DNA from: Elymus sibiricus
Lineage: Eukaryota > Streptophyta > Magnoliopsida > Poales > Poaceae
DNA: 64,000 nucleotides
NCBI GenBank assembly: GCA_039707655.1
Contig: CM077671.1
Span: forward strand, 371,691,220-371,755,219
Reading direction: 5' to 3'
The position numbers were made by a program, and so were the translations under genes. Below, one piece after another: positions 21,506 to 32,582 of the stretch. The notes below the pieces were generated by a model that saw nothing but the letters and a program-made list of their open reading frames with translations, was not told the origin of the DNA and did no database searches. Position 1 is the stretch's first letter. Each line of letters starts with the position of its first letter.

Positions 21506-22619
21506 AAAGGACGTGGATGTCGCCTAGAGGTGGAGGGGGTGAATAGGCGCTTTAAAATAATTACGGTTTAGGCTTGAACAAATGCGGAATAAAACTAACG
21601 TTTAATATGTCAAGCACAAAACCTAAAACAACTAGGCTCACCTATGTGCGCCAACAACTTATGCTAAGCAAGATAAACAACTAAGTGATAGCAAGATATA
21701 TAGTATCAAACAATATAGCTATCACAAAGTAAAGTGCATAAGTAAAGGGCTCGGGTAAGAGATAACCGAGGCACGATGAGACGATGATGTATCCCGAAGT
21801 TCACACCCTTGCGGATGCTAATCTTCGTTCGGAGCGGTGTGGAGGCACAATGCTCCCCAAGAAGCCACTAGGGCCACCGTAATCTCCTCACGCCCTCGCA
21901 CAATGCAAGATGCCGTGATTCCACTAAGGGACCCTTGAGGGCGGTCACCGAACCCGTACAAACAAGGTTGGGGCAAACTCCACAACTTAATTGGAGGCTC
22001 CCAACAACACCACGAAGCTTCACCACAATGGATTGTGGCTCCGAGGTGACCTCAAATGCTCGGGGCAATCTCCACAACCTAATTAGAGACCCCAAAGCTT
22101 GCCCGGAGCTTTGCACCACAATGATTGAGCTCCGAGGCACCACCAACCGTCTAGGGTGCCAAAGCACCCAAGAGGAACAAGCTCAAGGGTGCTCAAACAC
22201 CCAAGAGTAATAAGCTTCTCAACTTCTCACTTCCACGTATCACCGTGGAGAACTCAAACCTATGCACCAAATGCAATGGCAAGGGCACACGGAGTGCCCA
22301 AGTCCTTCTCTCCCAAATCCCACCACAACAACTAATGCTATGGAGGAAAAAGAGAGGAAAAACGAAGAAGAACACGAAGAACTCCAAGATCAAGATCCAA
22401 GGGGTTTCCCTCACAAAGAGGAGAAAATGATTGGTGGAAATGTGGATCTAGATCTCCTCTCTCTTTTCCCTCAAGAACTAGCAAGAATCATTGGAGGGAT
22501 TGAGAGTTAGCAAGCTCGAAGAAGGTCAATAATGGGGGAAGAACACAAGCTCAAGAGATGAAAACCATTGGGGAAGAAGACCCCCTTTTATAGGTGGGGA
22601 AAAAGTGGCCGTTTTTCTG
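21506..22619. other. Non-coding 5' part of the TG...CA element
   Basis: Includes a repeated phrase about Asn/Ala-rich spacer (CTCCACAAC(T/C)TAATTGGAG at ~21976 and ~22070). The short frames in it overlap each other and carry no motif. Read as LTR sequence, not genes. Confidence 0.45.
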
Positions 22620-22985
22620 CCACGACACGAGCATAAGCGGTAGTACCGTCCTAGGGGGCGGTACTTTCGCTTATACGCGTACTGGAACAACTGAGCGGTA
22701 GTACCGCTGGCATGGGCGGTACTTCCGCTCGGGGCGGTAGTACCGCTCTGGAGGGAGCGGTACTTCCGCTAAGAAATCCCAGAAGACCGGCAGAGAAAAG
22801 GATGCGAAAGAGGAGGCGGACCCTCAGGGCGGCAGTACCGCCAGGTACTTCCGCTTAAAAAGAATAAGCGGCACTGCAGGGCGGTAGTACCGCTTGGTAC
22901 TACCGTTTAAAAAAAGTTAAGTGGCACTTAAGGGCGGTAGTACCGCTGGAGCGGTACTACCGCTCGGAAGAGCGGTACTTCCGCT
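22620..22985. repeat. Cluster of GCGGTAGTACCGC palindromes
   Basis: The palindrome GCGGTAGTACCGC or the half form GCGGTACTTCCGCT occurs about a dozen times in 365 bp, separated by short AT-richer spacers. Every copy can fold on itself and pair with the others. Confidence 0.85.
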
Positions 22986-23657
22986 TAAGAGAAATAAAGA
23001 ACCCAAGCAACCAGATGGATACAGAAAAACCAGAACTGCCATAGCTTCTGCAAATGAGCTCCGAATTGAGAAAACTCAAGCTTGTTGGATTCAGCATGAC
23101 AAGAACTATCCAACAGCCATAATAAGAAGAGGCAGTAGAGAGATGCCAATGATGTAGAGATGTGAAACCTCAATGAATGAAGAACCGGCAAAAACTCCAA
23201 CATCGAAAACATCATAGAAGATGCATATGGACTTCGTTTTCGATGAACTCGAGCTTGTCATGAAGATGACCATAAGCTCTAAAACTCTCGTAGAGAAAAG
23301 CCAACCAAAAACCAAGAAAGATGATGATACCAAGAATGCAATGGTTTAAGCTCTCAACGAACGATACGATCAAGCTACTCATTTGAGAGCCCCCCCTTGA
23401 TAGTACGGCTATCGATCCTATAACCCGGTCTCCCAACTACCACCATGAGACCGGTAAAATAGAAAACCCTATCAAGGTCAAACCTTAGCCTTGCGCATAG
23501 TCCACTTGAGCTAGATGATGACGATCTTGACTTCCTCAAGATGGACCACCTTTCTTGATTGCGTTGGCTCGATGAAGACTAGTTGATTGCTCCCCCATAC
23601 TCCACTATGGGTGAGCTACACTTTGGCACATCTTCACAAGTCCATTGTCACCACAAT

Positions 23658-24556
23658 TGTCGGGGATATACCCCGTGGTTAACCCGTCAGACAGTTATAA
23701 CTCGTAACCCGGCAGACAGTTAACCTGTCAGACATTTATAACTCGTAACCCGGCAGAGAGTTAACCCGGCAGACAGTTAACCCGGCAGACAGTTAACCCG
23801 TCAGACAGTTATAACTCGTAACCCGGCAGACAGTTAACCCGGCAGATAGTTAACCTGTCAGACAGTTATGACCCGTCAGACAGTTATGACCCGGCAGATA
23901 GTTAAGTCCCGGAGACGTGTCCCTGAAGATGAGTCTTGAAGATAAGCCCTGATTGTAAGCCGCCCGGTTAAGCCGCCCGTCTCAGATAAGAAGCCCGGGA
24001 CTCAGAAGCCCATGAGGAGAAGCCCGCGATGGGAAGTCATAATAAGTTAAGTCTCAATCCGACTTAGACTCTACATGTAAACCGCCTCTTCAGCTTATAT
24101 AAGGAGGGGCGGGTCACCCCAAGAGGGTCAAGTTTTTAGACGTCCCCGTAGACACGTCTCAGAGAGACAAGCCTTACGGCGAGAGACGCCTTACGGCGAG
24201 AGACTCCTTACGGCGGGAGACACCTTACGGCGAGAGACGCCTTATGGCGAGAGACGCCTTACGGCGAGAGAAGCCTTACGGCGAGAGACTCCTTATGGCG
24301 GAAGACACCTTACGGCGAGAGACGCCTTACGGCGAGAGAGACCAAGCAATCGAGAGTTAGGGCAAGCAAGCCGCCCCTTGTAATCGATACACCAGTTAAT
24401 ACAGTATAAGCAGGACGTAGGCTTTTACCTCCACCGTGAGGGGCCGAACCTGGGTAAACTCGTGTCCCTTGTCCCGTTTAACCCCTTTGAGTCCACCTCT
24501 TTAGCGATGGCCTCGAACCTAAGCCTTCGGGCATCTGCCGTGACAAAACCACGACA
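23658..24556 (+). repeat. 5' LTR of LARD-like element
   Basis: Contains two internal tandem arrays: variants of AACCCGGCAGACAGTT (23690-23905) and a 15-bp CCTTACGGCGAGAGA array (24170-24345). TTATATAAGG near 24096 is a plausible TATA box. Confidence 0.93.
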
Positions 24557-24576
24557 GTTGGCGCCCACCGTGGGGC
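24557..24576 (+). other. Primer-binding site region
   Basis: GTTGGCGCCCACCGTGGGG follows the 5' LTR immediately. This is the form common to many grass gypsy-type elements; I cannot assign the tRNA. Confidence 0.6.
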
Positions 24577-27084
24577 TAGCGCTCGGTGGTGTTGAGTTCT
24601 CAAAGGGTGCTCTCCTCGGGGGCGAGGGGTACGTGGTCGGCGAGATGACTGCCGCAAGTCGCCAAGGTCAACAGGAGCCGCAAGTCGAGAAGTTCGGTGG
24701 TGTTGAGTTCTTGAAGGGATCTTTCACAGGGGTCGAGAAGTTCGCAATTTCCGGATGAAGAAGAGCCGGTTGGAAAGGATCTGCATCAGGTTCAAGTTCA
24801 TCAGTCCAGATTCATAGTCTGGGAGATTTAAAGTTCAAGAAAATTAAGGTTGCAATCTGATGACTGCCGCAAGTCGCCAAGGTCAACAGGAGCGTTTCCG
24901 CCACAACCAAAACATGTTGCAATAATCCGTCAAGGTCATCCCGGATTTTCCGCTGCAGAAAAGAAGTCACAAGTCGCCAACACCATAGCCTTCCTTTATG
25001 GCCTATTTCGCCTTCGGCGTGTCAAGTTTCCATCAGTAACTCGCCAAAACCAGTCGCCGTTTCATTGTGGTTCACCGATTAACCATCAAAAGCAAAGGAA
25101 AAAAGTCAAGGAAGAAGGTCAAGGAAAAAGTCAAAGGAAAAGAAAGAGGCAGACGTGAATTGTCCAAAGACGCCTACGACCCGGAAACGGACACAGCCGC
25201 GACCCGGATTCGGTTGCCTCGTCTCGCCGTGGTTCGCCCGTTTGCTTCCACCGTGGCTCACCGCGGCCGCCGCAGATCAAGCCGCCTCTACGCTTCTCCT
25301 CTTCTGGCTGCATCCGCCCGAACCAGGCCGATCTTGCTTCGCCCTCGAGCTGCCTTTAACAAGCTGCCGAGGCCTTGCTCAGAGCCGGAGCCGACGCCCG
25401 ACGTGCCAAGCCGCCGCCGAGTTTTCACTGTGACTCGCCTGAGCCGCCGGTCCGCCTGGTTGACCCACAGAGCTTCGCTTCCGGTCGGACGCTCGCTTCG
25501 AAAACCGTCGCCGTGAGTCACCGCTTGCCGCATTCAAACCGGCTTGGTGTCACCGCTACGGAGAGCCGCTGTTGCCAAGTCGCCGCCTCTAAGATAGCTC
25601 GCCTCCACGATTGCAGCCTCGATCCGCCGAGTCACCCCGATGGCTTCGCTTCCATGGCCTTGGATCGCTTCCGTGGCCTGCATCTAAGTCGCCGAACTAT
25701 CACTTCAGCTGCGGTTGCGTTTTCCCTCACCGGCACAACGCCACGGCCACGTTCCGCCTCGAACCGGACTCCGCCCTGCGGCCGTGAGTCTCCGTCGCCG
25801 GCGAGTCTCCTCCTCCTTTGGATTCTGCCTTCACCGGTCTGCCGCCTCGCCTTCATCGTAGTTCGCCACCACAGCCCGCCGAGTCACCGTGAGTCGCCTC
25901 GCCTCGCCCAATACAGGAGCTGCCTGTGGCGGGCTTCGCCGCTACCGCCGCTAGCGCCGGAATCGCCGCCTCGCCGGGGACCTTCCCGAGCCACTGCTCC
26001 TTGGAGCCGTCTCCGGGTCGACCCGCTACTGCCACGACTCGCCTCCTCGCGCGCAGTTTCACCCGCCGCAGGAGCACCTCCGAGCCTCACCCTGCCGCCT
26101 AGCTGGGCCGCTCGCAGTGAGCCGCCGCCCCCACCACTGGCCTCCGTAAGCCACCTACCTCTGACTCTGCTGCCTTAACCTGCCGCGGTTTTTCCTCGAA
26201 CTACTGAGCCGCCCGACTCCTACTGAAGAAAGGGACAGATGTAAAAAAAAAAAAAAAGGGGTGAGTTGACCCGGTGATGGGACGACATTATCATCAGGAT
26301 AAATTATAAAATGGGAGACCGCTCGGGCGTCCACGATACGTTGGACTTTCCACTGAACGGGTGAACCGCCAACGGACGTGTACAAGCCGCCGCTTCGGCG
26401 GCCCAATCTACATCAGCACTACGCGGCTGACTCGCTCGACCGCACGGCTTACCACGCTTGCGATTGACTCGGCCGTCCGCACCGGCTTACAATGCCCGCT
26501 GCCAATTCACCGGCCCGCATCGGTTTACAGCACCCGCGGCCGACTTTCCTGTCCGCGCCGGGTTACCGGCCGACTTCTGCATATATATCAACAACTCAGA
26601 GCCCCGTCTGCTCACACAAGCTGCCCAACGGACATGTGCAAATCGCCGCCCTGCGTCAACCTCAACCTCCCGTGGATTCGCATCGTGTTATCAACGCTAA
26701 AGTATATACAATGAGTGTTACGAAGATTATCAACTCGCCACTTTGCCTGCGGCTTCAAACACATTCCAGCGTTCCGATGCCGACTTATATCATGGTTAAG
26801 TATGGAGAATCTCAAGCCGCCTCTTCGGGTCAACTTAAGACTCGGGGGCTACAGACATGATTCAGTAAGATGGCGGCTTACAGGACTGTGCAAAAACTCT
26901 TCAGCAAAAATAGCATCATTATACGGCGGCTTACATGACGGCGGCTTACAAGATGGTGCACAAGTTAATATCATCGACAAGGCCGTTTGAGGGTTTTCAA
27001 CCCACCGGGTTAAGCTTCAACCCTCTCGATCAGGCTTTTCAGCCACTGTAAGGCGGGTCTTGAACCCAGAGATTGACTCCATCA
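24577..27084. other. GC-rich non-coding interior of LARD-like element
   Basis: From about 25170 to 26200 the sequence is rich in GCCGCC and GAGTCGCC phrases, which opens several overlapping frames on both strands (up to 267 codons). None shows gag, pol or other motifs and they contradict each other, so none is called. Confidence 0.6.
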
Positions 27085-27735
27085 ACAATGCCAAAATTGG
27101 GGTGCAGCGAGTTGAGAACTTACCCCCTCTTTTGATGACTTATTCCAAAATTGGGGTGCAGCGAGTTGAATACTTACCCCCTCTTTTGATGACTTATTCC
27201 AAAATTGGGGTGCAGCGAGTTGAGAACTTACCCCCTCTTTTGATGATTTTTTCCAAATTGGGGTGCAGCGAGTTGAGAACTTACCCTCTCTTTGATGACT
27301 TCTTCCAAAATTGGGGTGCAGCGAGTTGAGAACTTACCCCCTCTTTTGATGATTTTTTCCAAATTGGGGTGCAGCGAGTTGAGAACTTACCCCCTCTTTG
27401 ATGACTTCTTCCAAAATTGGGGTGCAGCGAGTTGAGAACTTACCCCCTCTTTTGATGATTTTTTCCAAATTGGGGTGCAGCGAGTTGAATACTTACCCCC
27501 TCTTTGATGACTTATTCCAAAATTGGGGTGCAACGAGTTGAGAACTTACCCCCTCTTTTGATGATTTTTTCCAAATTGGGGTGCAGCAAGTTGAATACTT
27601 ACCCCCTCTTTGATGACCTTTTTCAAAATTGGGGTGCAGCGAGTTAGCCACTCACCCCCTCTTTTGATAACCTCTCCAATATTGGGGTGCAGCGAGTTGG
27701 CCACTTACCCCCTCTTTTGGATGACTTGTAAGAGC
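27085..27735 (+). repeat. ~53-bp tandem array, 12 copies
   Basis: TTGGGGTGCAGCGAGTTGAG then AACTTACCCCCTCTTTTGATGA repeats every 50-55 bp. Two length variants alternate (CCAAAATT versus TTTTCCAAATT junctions), suggesting that a dimer was amplified. Confidence 0.93.
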
Positions 27736-29203
27736 AGAGAACATCATGCATTGCATCATACATTGCATCAGGCATTCCATCATACATTACATTGCATCAT
27801 ACATTTCATATCATGCCGGTTTGCCAAACCGGGTCAGAGCAAGATTATGAAAGAAGAAGCAAGACTATGTGAGAGTTAACCTCTCCGGGTTGTGCTTTTT
27901 CAAGCCGCCCTCACAACAATGCAGAACATACTCTGTATTTGTTTATTTTTTGCAGGTCTTATCTCTTGATCTGAGCCGCTATTAAAGTGTGACGAAAGAT
28001 GTCACGGACAAAATACAAGACGGCTTGAAAAATTGGTTATTCTTGAAGAGCCGCCCTATCAATTATAATGCCGGGTCATCTAATTGACCGGCTCTTGGTT
28101 TTCTTCAACCAGTGTTCTGTAGTATACTATAGCACTCATGGATTTCTCAAGCATATATTTGCCGGGTTGCACCGCAACCACGAGCAGGGATTTCACTATT
28201 GACACCGGGTTACAACCACGGTCAAGGAGTCATATTCTTCTTATACAGTCCCGAGTCGCCGCAGGCAGACAACCCGGCACTTGGGGGCTACATTATTCAA
28301 GTCCAGTTGATATCAAGTATGCAAGTCCCATGTCGCTGCAAGCACGCACCACGGCACTTGGGGGCTAATGCAAGCTGGTTTTCAAATCATGACATTATCA
28401 ACAAGACCCTGTTATCTCAAGGAGATGAGCCGGCCGTTCTGTATTTTTCTAAGTCCCAGCCCAGTATTTCTTACTGACCCGGCACTTGGGGGCTACAGTG
28501 TTCAGCTGATTAACAAGACTATGAGGTTCAAATTGAAGACCCGGCCCATCACATACTGATGACCCGGCCCTTGGGGGCTACACCAGCTGAAGCTTTAAAA
28601 GGTACAAGACAGTTACAAGTCCCAGGCTGCGGCAGGCCAGACAACCTGGTACTTGGGGGCTACACAATCAAAGACATTATTGCAACGCACCAAGTCATCA
28701 TGGATAAACTTGGAGCTTGGGGGCTACAGGTAATATGGATATATCAAAAAATTGAAGAGAATTTTCAAGATGTCAATTGTGAGTGAGACCGGCTCAACAG
28801 ATTCTTATTTTAGCCAAAGTATTAAGAGACCGGCTCTACATCAGATGGATTTTCATCCCAATATTGTTATCAAGTCAGATGGAGTTCAGTTGTTTGACCC
28901 GGCGTCACCAACAATCATGACCCGGCATCATCAATGATTATGACCCGACGGTGATGACCCGCCAAGAGTGTTGGATGCCGACTCAATGGCATATGGGTGT
29001 TGTATTCCCAGTATTTTGCTTCAAAGGACACTGACAAGCAAGACGATTGAGAAAATGGCTCATTCATATGAAGAAGAAACCCGGATTTTTGAGGATCCAC
29101 TCCAGTGAAATAAGCCGGCCAGGGGAGTGAGCCGGTCACTTAACATGTTTATTATTTTTTCAGGAGGTTACCATGAATAAATTCAAGCTAACCTGGGGGC
29201 TAA
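27736..29203 (+). repeat. 3' interior with reiterated CTTGGGGGCTA motif
   Basis: The PPT-like phrase CTTGGGGGCTAC or close forms recurs near 28280, 28360, 28490, 28570, 28655 and 28720, and the last copy (CCTGGGGGCTAA) abuts the 3' LTR. There is also a CATTGCATCATACATTGCAT run at 27748-27810. No coding potential is seen. Confidence 0.75.
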
Positions 29204-30102
29204 TGTCGGGGATATACCCCGTGGTTAACCCGTCAGACAGTTATAACTCGTAACCCGGCAGACAGTTAACCTGTCAGACAGTTATAACTCGTAACCCGAC
29301 AGAGAGTTAACCCGGCAGACAATTAACCCGGCAGACAGTTAACCCGTCAGACAGTTATAACTCGTAACCCGGCAGACAGTTAACCCGGCAGACAGTTAAC
29401 CTGTCAGACAGTTATGACCCGTCAGACAGTTATGACCCGGCAGATAGTTAAGTCCCGGAGACGTGTCCCTGAAGATGAGTCTTGAAGATAAGCCCTGATT
29501 GTAAGCCGCCCGGTTAAGCCGCCCGTCTCAGATAAGAAGCCCGGGACTCAGAAGCCCATGAGGAGAAGCCCGCGATGGGAAGTCATAATAAGTTAAGTCT
29601 CAATCCGACTTAGACTCTACATGTAAACTGCCTCTTCAGCTTATATAAGGAGGGGCGGGTCACCCCAAGAGGGTCAAGTTTTTAGACGTCTCCGTAGACA
29701 GGTCTCAGAGAGACAAGCCTTACGGCGAGAGACGCCTTACGGCGAGAGACGCCTTACGGCGAGAGACACCTTACGGCGAGAGACGCCTTATGGCGAGAGA
29801 CGCCTTACGGCGAGAGAAGCCTTACGGCGAGAGACTCCTTACGGCGGAAGACACCTTACGGCGAGAGACGCCTTACGGCGAGAGAGACCAAGCAATCGAG
29901 AGTTAGGGCAAGCAAGCCGCCCCTTGTAATCGATACACCAGTTAATACAGTATAAGCAGGACGTAGGCTTTTACCTCCACCGTGAGGGGCCGAACCTGGG
30001 TAAACTCGTGTCCCTTGTCCCGTTTAACCCCTTTGAGTCCACCTCTTTAGCGATGGCCTCGAACCTAAGTCTTCGGGCATCTGCCGTCACAAAACCACGA
30101 CA
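29204..30102 (+). repeat. 3' LTR of LARD-like element
   Basis: Same length as the 5' LTR (899 bp) and the same terminal sequence; ends CCACGACA at 30102, followed by the TSD ACAAT. Confidence 0.93.
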
Positions 30103-30613
30103 ACAATGGACGGCAAGCTTCAAGCATGATCTCTCCGTGATGCTTCACTTGAACTTGCACACCGCAACCTTGATGACGATCACCACTTGATGTCATTCTC
30201 CATGGATTGTATGGAATCTTCTTATTGATGCTAGCCCATGGAAACATACCTAACCCCACAAAGAACACTCACAGGGAGCATGGGTTAGTACACAAAGCGT
30301 AATGGACAATGCTTACCATACCATGGGATCACTTGATCCCTCTCGGTACATCTTGTACGCTTTGTGTGTTGATCAACTTGATTCACTCTTTGACTTAGTC
30401 TTGATCAACCTTGTATCTTATCTTCTCTATGACCAATCTTTGGATAAAACCTTGAATACCACCTTGGTCACCATATAAACTCCTTGAAACCAACAGATGG
30501 ACTTCAAGAAGTGCCTATGGACAAATCCTTCGAATATAACTTAAGGCAACCATTAGTCCATAGGGATTGTCATCAATTACCCAAAACCACACATGGAGAA
30601 ATGTGCTCTTACA
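30103..30613. other. 3' part of the TG...CA element
   Basis: Continues the outer element after the nested LARD-like insertion, with no coding signal. It ends at the CAATT duplication. Confidence 0.55.
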
Positions 30614-30618
30614 CAATT

Positions 30619-30912
30619 GATCCAACAGCATAATGATACCAAGCCTCTTTATTAATGGCATATTTTCTAATCTTTCTAATCTTCAAGCGCATTGCATCCA
30701 TCTGGATCTTGTGTAGATCGACGACTTCGGCAACATGCAACTCCAATTTCATCTTCTCTTCTTCAATCCTTTTCAATTTTTCTTTCAATTATTTGTTTTC
30801 TTTTTCAACTAAATTTAACCTCTCGACAAGAGGGTCGGTTGGAATTTCCGTTTCACATACCTCCTACATAAAGACATCTATGTCAAGTTGGTCGGCATAA
30901 TTGTCATAAACA
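30619..30912 (-). pseudogene. Coiled-coil protein of CACTA 2, N-terminal part
   Basis: After a TTTAG acceptor the minus strand reads VYDNYADQLDIDVFM, a TAG, EVCETEIPTDPLVERLNLV, a TAA inside the heptad region, then LKRIEEEKMKLELHVAEVV and MRLKIRKIRKYAINKEAWYH. Heptads of Leu/Ile with charged flanks indicate a coiled coil of about 70 residues, followed by the hydrophobic tail at 21443-21503. Similar coiled-coil plus hydrophobic-tail proteins accompany TNP2 in Triticeae CACTA elements, as far as I recall. Two stop codons and the insertion make it non-functional. Element 1 lacks this exon. Confidence 0.6.
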
Positions 30913-31120
30913 CTAAATGAAACAAATAATTATATAAGATAATATACCACATCTGAATCATAGACCGAACGAGAGCCGACGGGGACGGATACCAAAACCA
31001 TGGCACTATATAATAACAAACAATAATACAAGTAAGAAAATTATACAAGTAGCTATATAAATCATACAATTAAGAATTTTTTCTTTAAAAAAATATAAGA
31101 ACAAGAGGCTCATCACGGTG
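30913..31120 (-). other. Intron and short exon region upstream of the coiled-coil exon
   Basis: A short open stretch (PSPSALVRSMIQMW, near 30955-31005) may be a small exon. The rest is AT-rich intron that corresponds to the start of the element 1 intron. Confidence 0.35.
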
Positions 31121-31560
31121 GTGTCGGCGACGAGATCGGCATGGGCGATCGACGGCGGTGAGGACGGGGACGGGGATGGGACAGCACCCTACACATGTGC
31201 AAACTAAGAAGTTAATTTGAGCTCAAATTGTGCATCTAAATCAAATAAACTCACACATACACTCCTCCACTAAAACCCACAAACCACACTACTTCTAGAG
31301 CATTTGAAATGAGCTAAACTAGCAGTGAGAGATGAAAGGATGAAGTTGCTAACCTTTTTAGAACACTTGGATAGTTGGTGCACCGCCAAACCTAGACAAA
31401 TCTTGGGGAAAATAGAGCTTGGAGGTCGAGCTTGAAGAGGAGAAAGCTTAAGTGTGGCTCGGGCATTTCATCAAACACCTCATGTGCATAGGAGGTGAGA
31501 ACAGAGTAGCACACACCTCCCACACCCTTCCACGGCCAAAAAACAGAGGAGATGGGGGGG
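31121..31560 (-). other. Leader exon of CACTA 2
   Basis: Reverse complement of 1085-1519 of element 1, including GGTGCCGTCCCCGTCCCCGT. The donor reads GTGATGAGCC where element 1 has GTGGTGAGCC, so the GT is lost. Confidence 0.55.
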
Positions 31561-31566
31561 GGCATG

Positions 31567-31871
31567 GATATATATATATATAGGAAAAACATTAGTCCCG
31601 GTTTGTGTCTAAACCCGGGACTAAAGGCCCACCCTTTAGTCCCGGTTCCAGACACAAACCGGGACTAAAGGGCAGCAACCCCTTTAGTCCCGGTTGGTGG
31701 CTGGAATCGGGACTAAAGGTCCCAGCCGAACCGGGACTGATGCCTGCCAAGGCCCGGCCGGCGTCCTAGCCTCTCGAACCGGGACTGATGCTCCCACTAG
31801 TCCCGGTTCGTAACACGACCGGAACTAATGCTCTGATCTGGCCAGGACCAAAGCCCTGTTTGCTACTAGTG
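31567..31871 (-). repeat. TATA run and 5' subterminal repeats of CACTA 2
   Basis: A TATATATATATA tract (31567-31582) is followed by about eight TTTAGTCCCGGTT motifs in both orientations and the terminus GCTACTAGTG at 31862-31871, then the TSD CAT. Confidence 0.85.
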
Positions 31872-32178
31872 CATACATCAGTTTGGCGATTTCAAAACGA
31901 TGGCTATGGAGGAAGTCACGAGGAGGTTGAAGGTTCATGAGGAACGACTACGCGACTATGTCCATGATGACCAAGACGGCGAACAACTTTTGTTGATAAG
32001 ATCGGAGTGGAGAGCAATAGAGCGTCGTCATGATAAATCCAAGGATAAGTGCTTCAATTGACAAGACCTAGGACATCATGCTTATGAGTGTCCTGAAAAG
32101 AGGAGGGTCCGGAAGAAGAAAAATCTGGTGGATTGCAATCTCATCCAGGATGATGAGGATGATCAGAGATTGTTCTAA
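31872..32178 (+). pseudogene. Copia-type gag, 3' part with damaged zinc knuckle
   Basis: Continuation of the gag at 11625-12112 beyond the CACTA insertion. Reads AMEEVTRRLKVHEERLRDYV, later RHDKSKDKCFN, TGA, then QDLGHHAYECPEKRR and ends QRLF. The CCHC zinc knuckle (C-x2-C-x4-H-x4-C) has its second Cys codon changed to TGA. Nothing after it resembles protease or pol. Confidence 0.8.
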
Positions 32179-32582
32179 TGATAAAGAAAAAAGAACAAAA
32201 AAAATAGTGTTGTCATGTTTCTGTCGTCTAATCAAAGGAGTCACAAGTTGAAGCAATGTGCACGGTGTTATGTGAGTCATGTCCATGTCCTCGTGGAGCG
32301 TCCTGGTTGTGGCTAGTGCGAATTTGGTGGAATGCCGAAGGCGGGCGGTGATAGGTGAAGCCATCGTAGAGTGAGGAGGTGTGCGACTAGTAGAATGTCA
32401 ATCTACTGCAAGCAAGTAGAAGTAGTATGGTGCGAATCGATTGCAAGGCGACGGACAAGCAATGGCAGTGGCACAACATAGCAGAGCATGGAGGTGCACT
32501 GCATGTTTTCAGACGGGTCATACTTAATGTACAAACATCACATGTTTAGTTGAGTTGTTGATGTGGTAAGTTAGAGATAGAC
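32179..32582. other. Non-coding interior between gag and 3' LTR
   Basis: No pol motif; short purine-rich GTTAGAGATAGAC precedes the LTR. Confidence 0.5.

Larger units (their letters stand above)
23658..30102 (+). mobile_element. Non-autonomous LTR retrotransposon (LARD-like), near-identical LTRs
   Basis: Two 899-bp direct LTRs (23658-24556 and 29204-30102), both TGTCGGGG...CACGACA, flanked by ACAAT at 23653-23657 and 30103-30107. A primer site follows the 5' LTR and a purine-rich GGGGGCTAA precedes the 3' LTR. The 4.65-kb interior has no gag, protease, RT or integrase motif in any frame. LTRs differ at only a handful of sites by eye, so this is the youngest layer of the nest. It must have been mobilised by another element. 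By general style it is likely gypsy-related, which cannot be shown here. Confidence 0.92.
21504..30613 (+). mobile_element. TG...CA element with 5-bp TSD, probable solo LTR, split by a second LTR element
   Basis: Begins TGAAAGGACGTGGATGTCGC at 21504 and ends GTGCTCTTACA at 30613, flanked by CAATT on both sides (21499-21503 and 30614-30618). Without the element nested at 23658-30102 it is 2,660 bp, with no internal repeat pair and no gag or pol. TG...CA ends, a 5-bp TSD and this length fit a large solo LTR left by recombination. An unclassified non-coding retroelement is the alternative. It interrupts the coiled-coil exon of CACTA 2. Confidence 0.72.
12113..31871 (-). mobile_element. CACTA (En/Spm, DTC) transposon, element 2, carrying nested insertions
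   Basis: The ends read CACTAGTAGAAAACGGGCC (12113) and, reverse-complemented from 31871, CACTAGTAGCAAACAGGGC. The TSD CAT lies at 12110-12112 and 31872-31874. Orientation is minus: its 5' leader is at the right end. It matches element 1 over the 5' subterminal block, leader exon, tandem array, internal palindromes, second TATA box and GC-rich leader. It differs by lacking TNP2, having a coiled-coil exon, and carrying an ORF2/Ulp1 gene in place of the B3-like gene. Without the 9.1-kb nested insertion it is about 10.6 kb. Confidence 0.92.

Noticed and set aside
25375..26178. 267-codon plus-strand open frame and several overlapping minus-strand frames
   Set aside because: GC-rich GCCGCC repetition opens many frames at once; low complexity, no domain, inside a non-coding LTR element interior.
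27085..27735. CRISPR-like or gene-like repeat block
   Set aside because: Contiguous tandem units without spacers, inside an LTR element.
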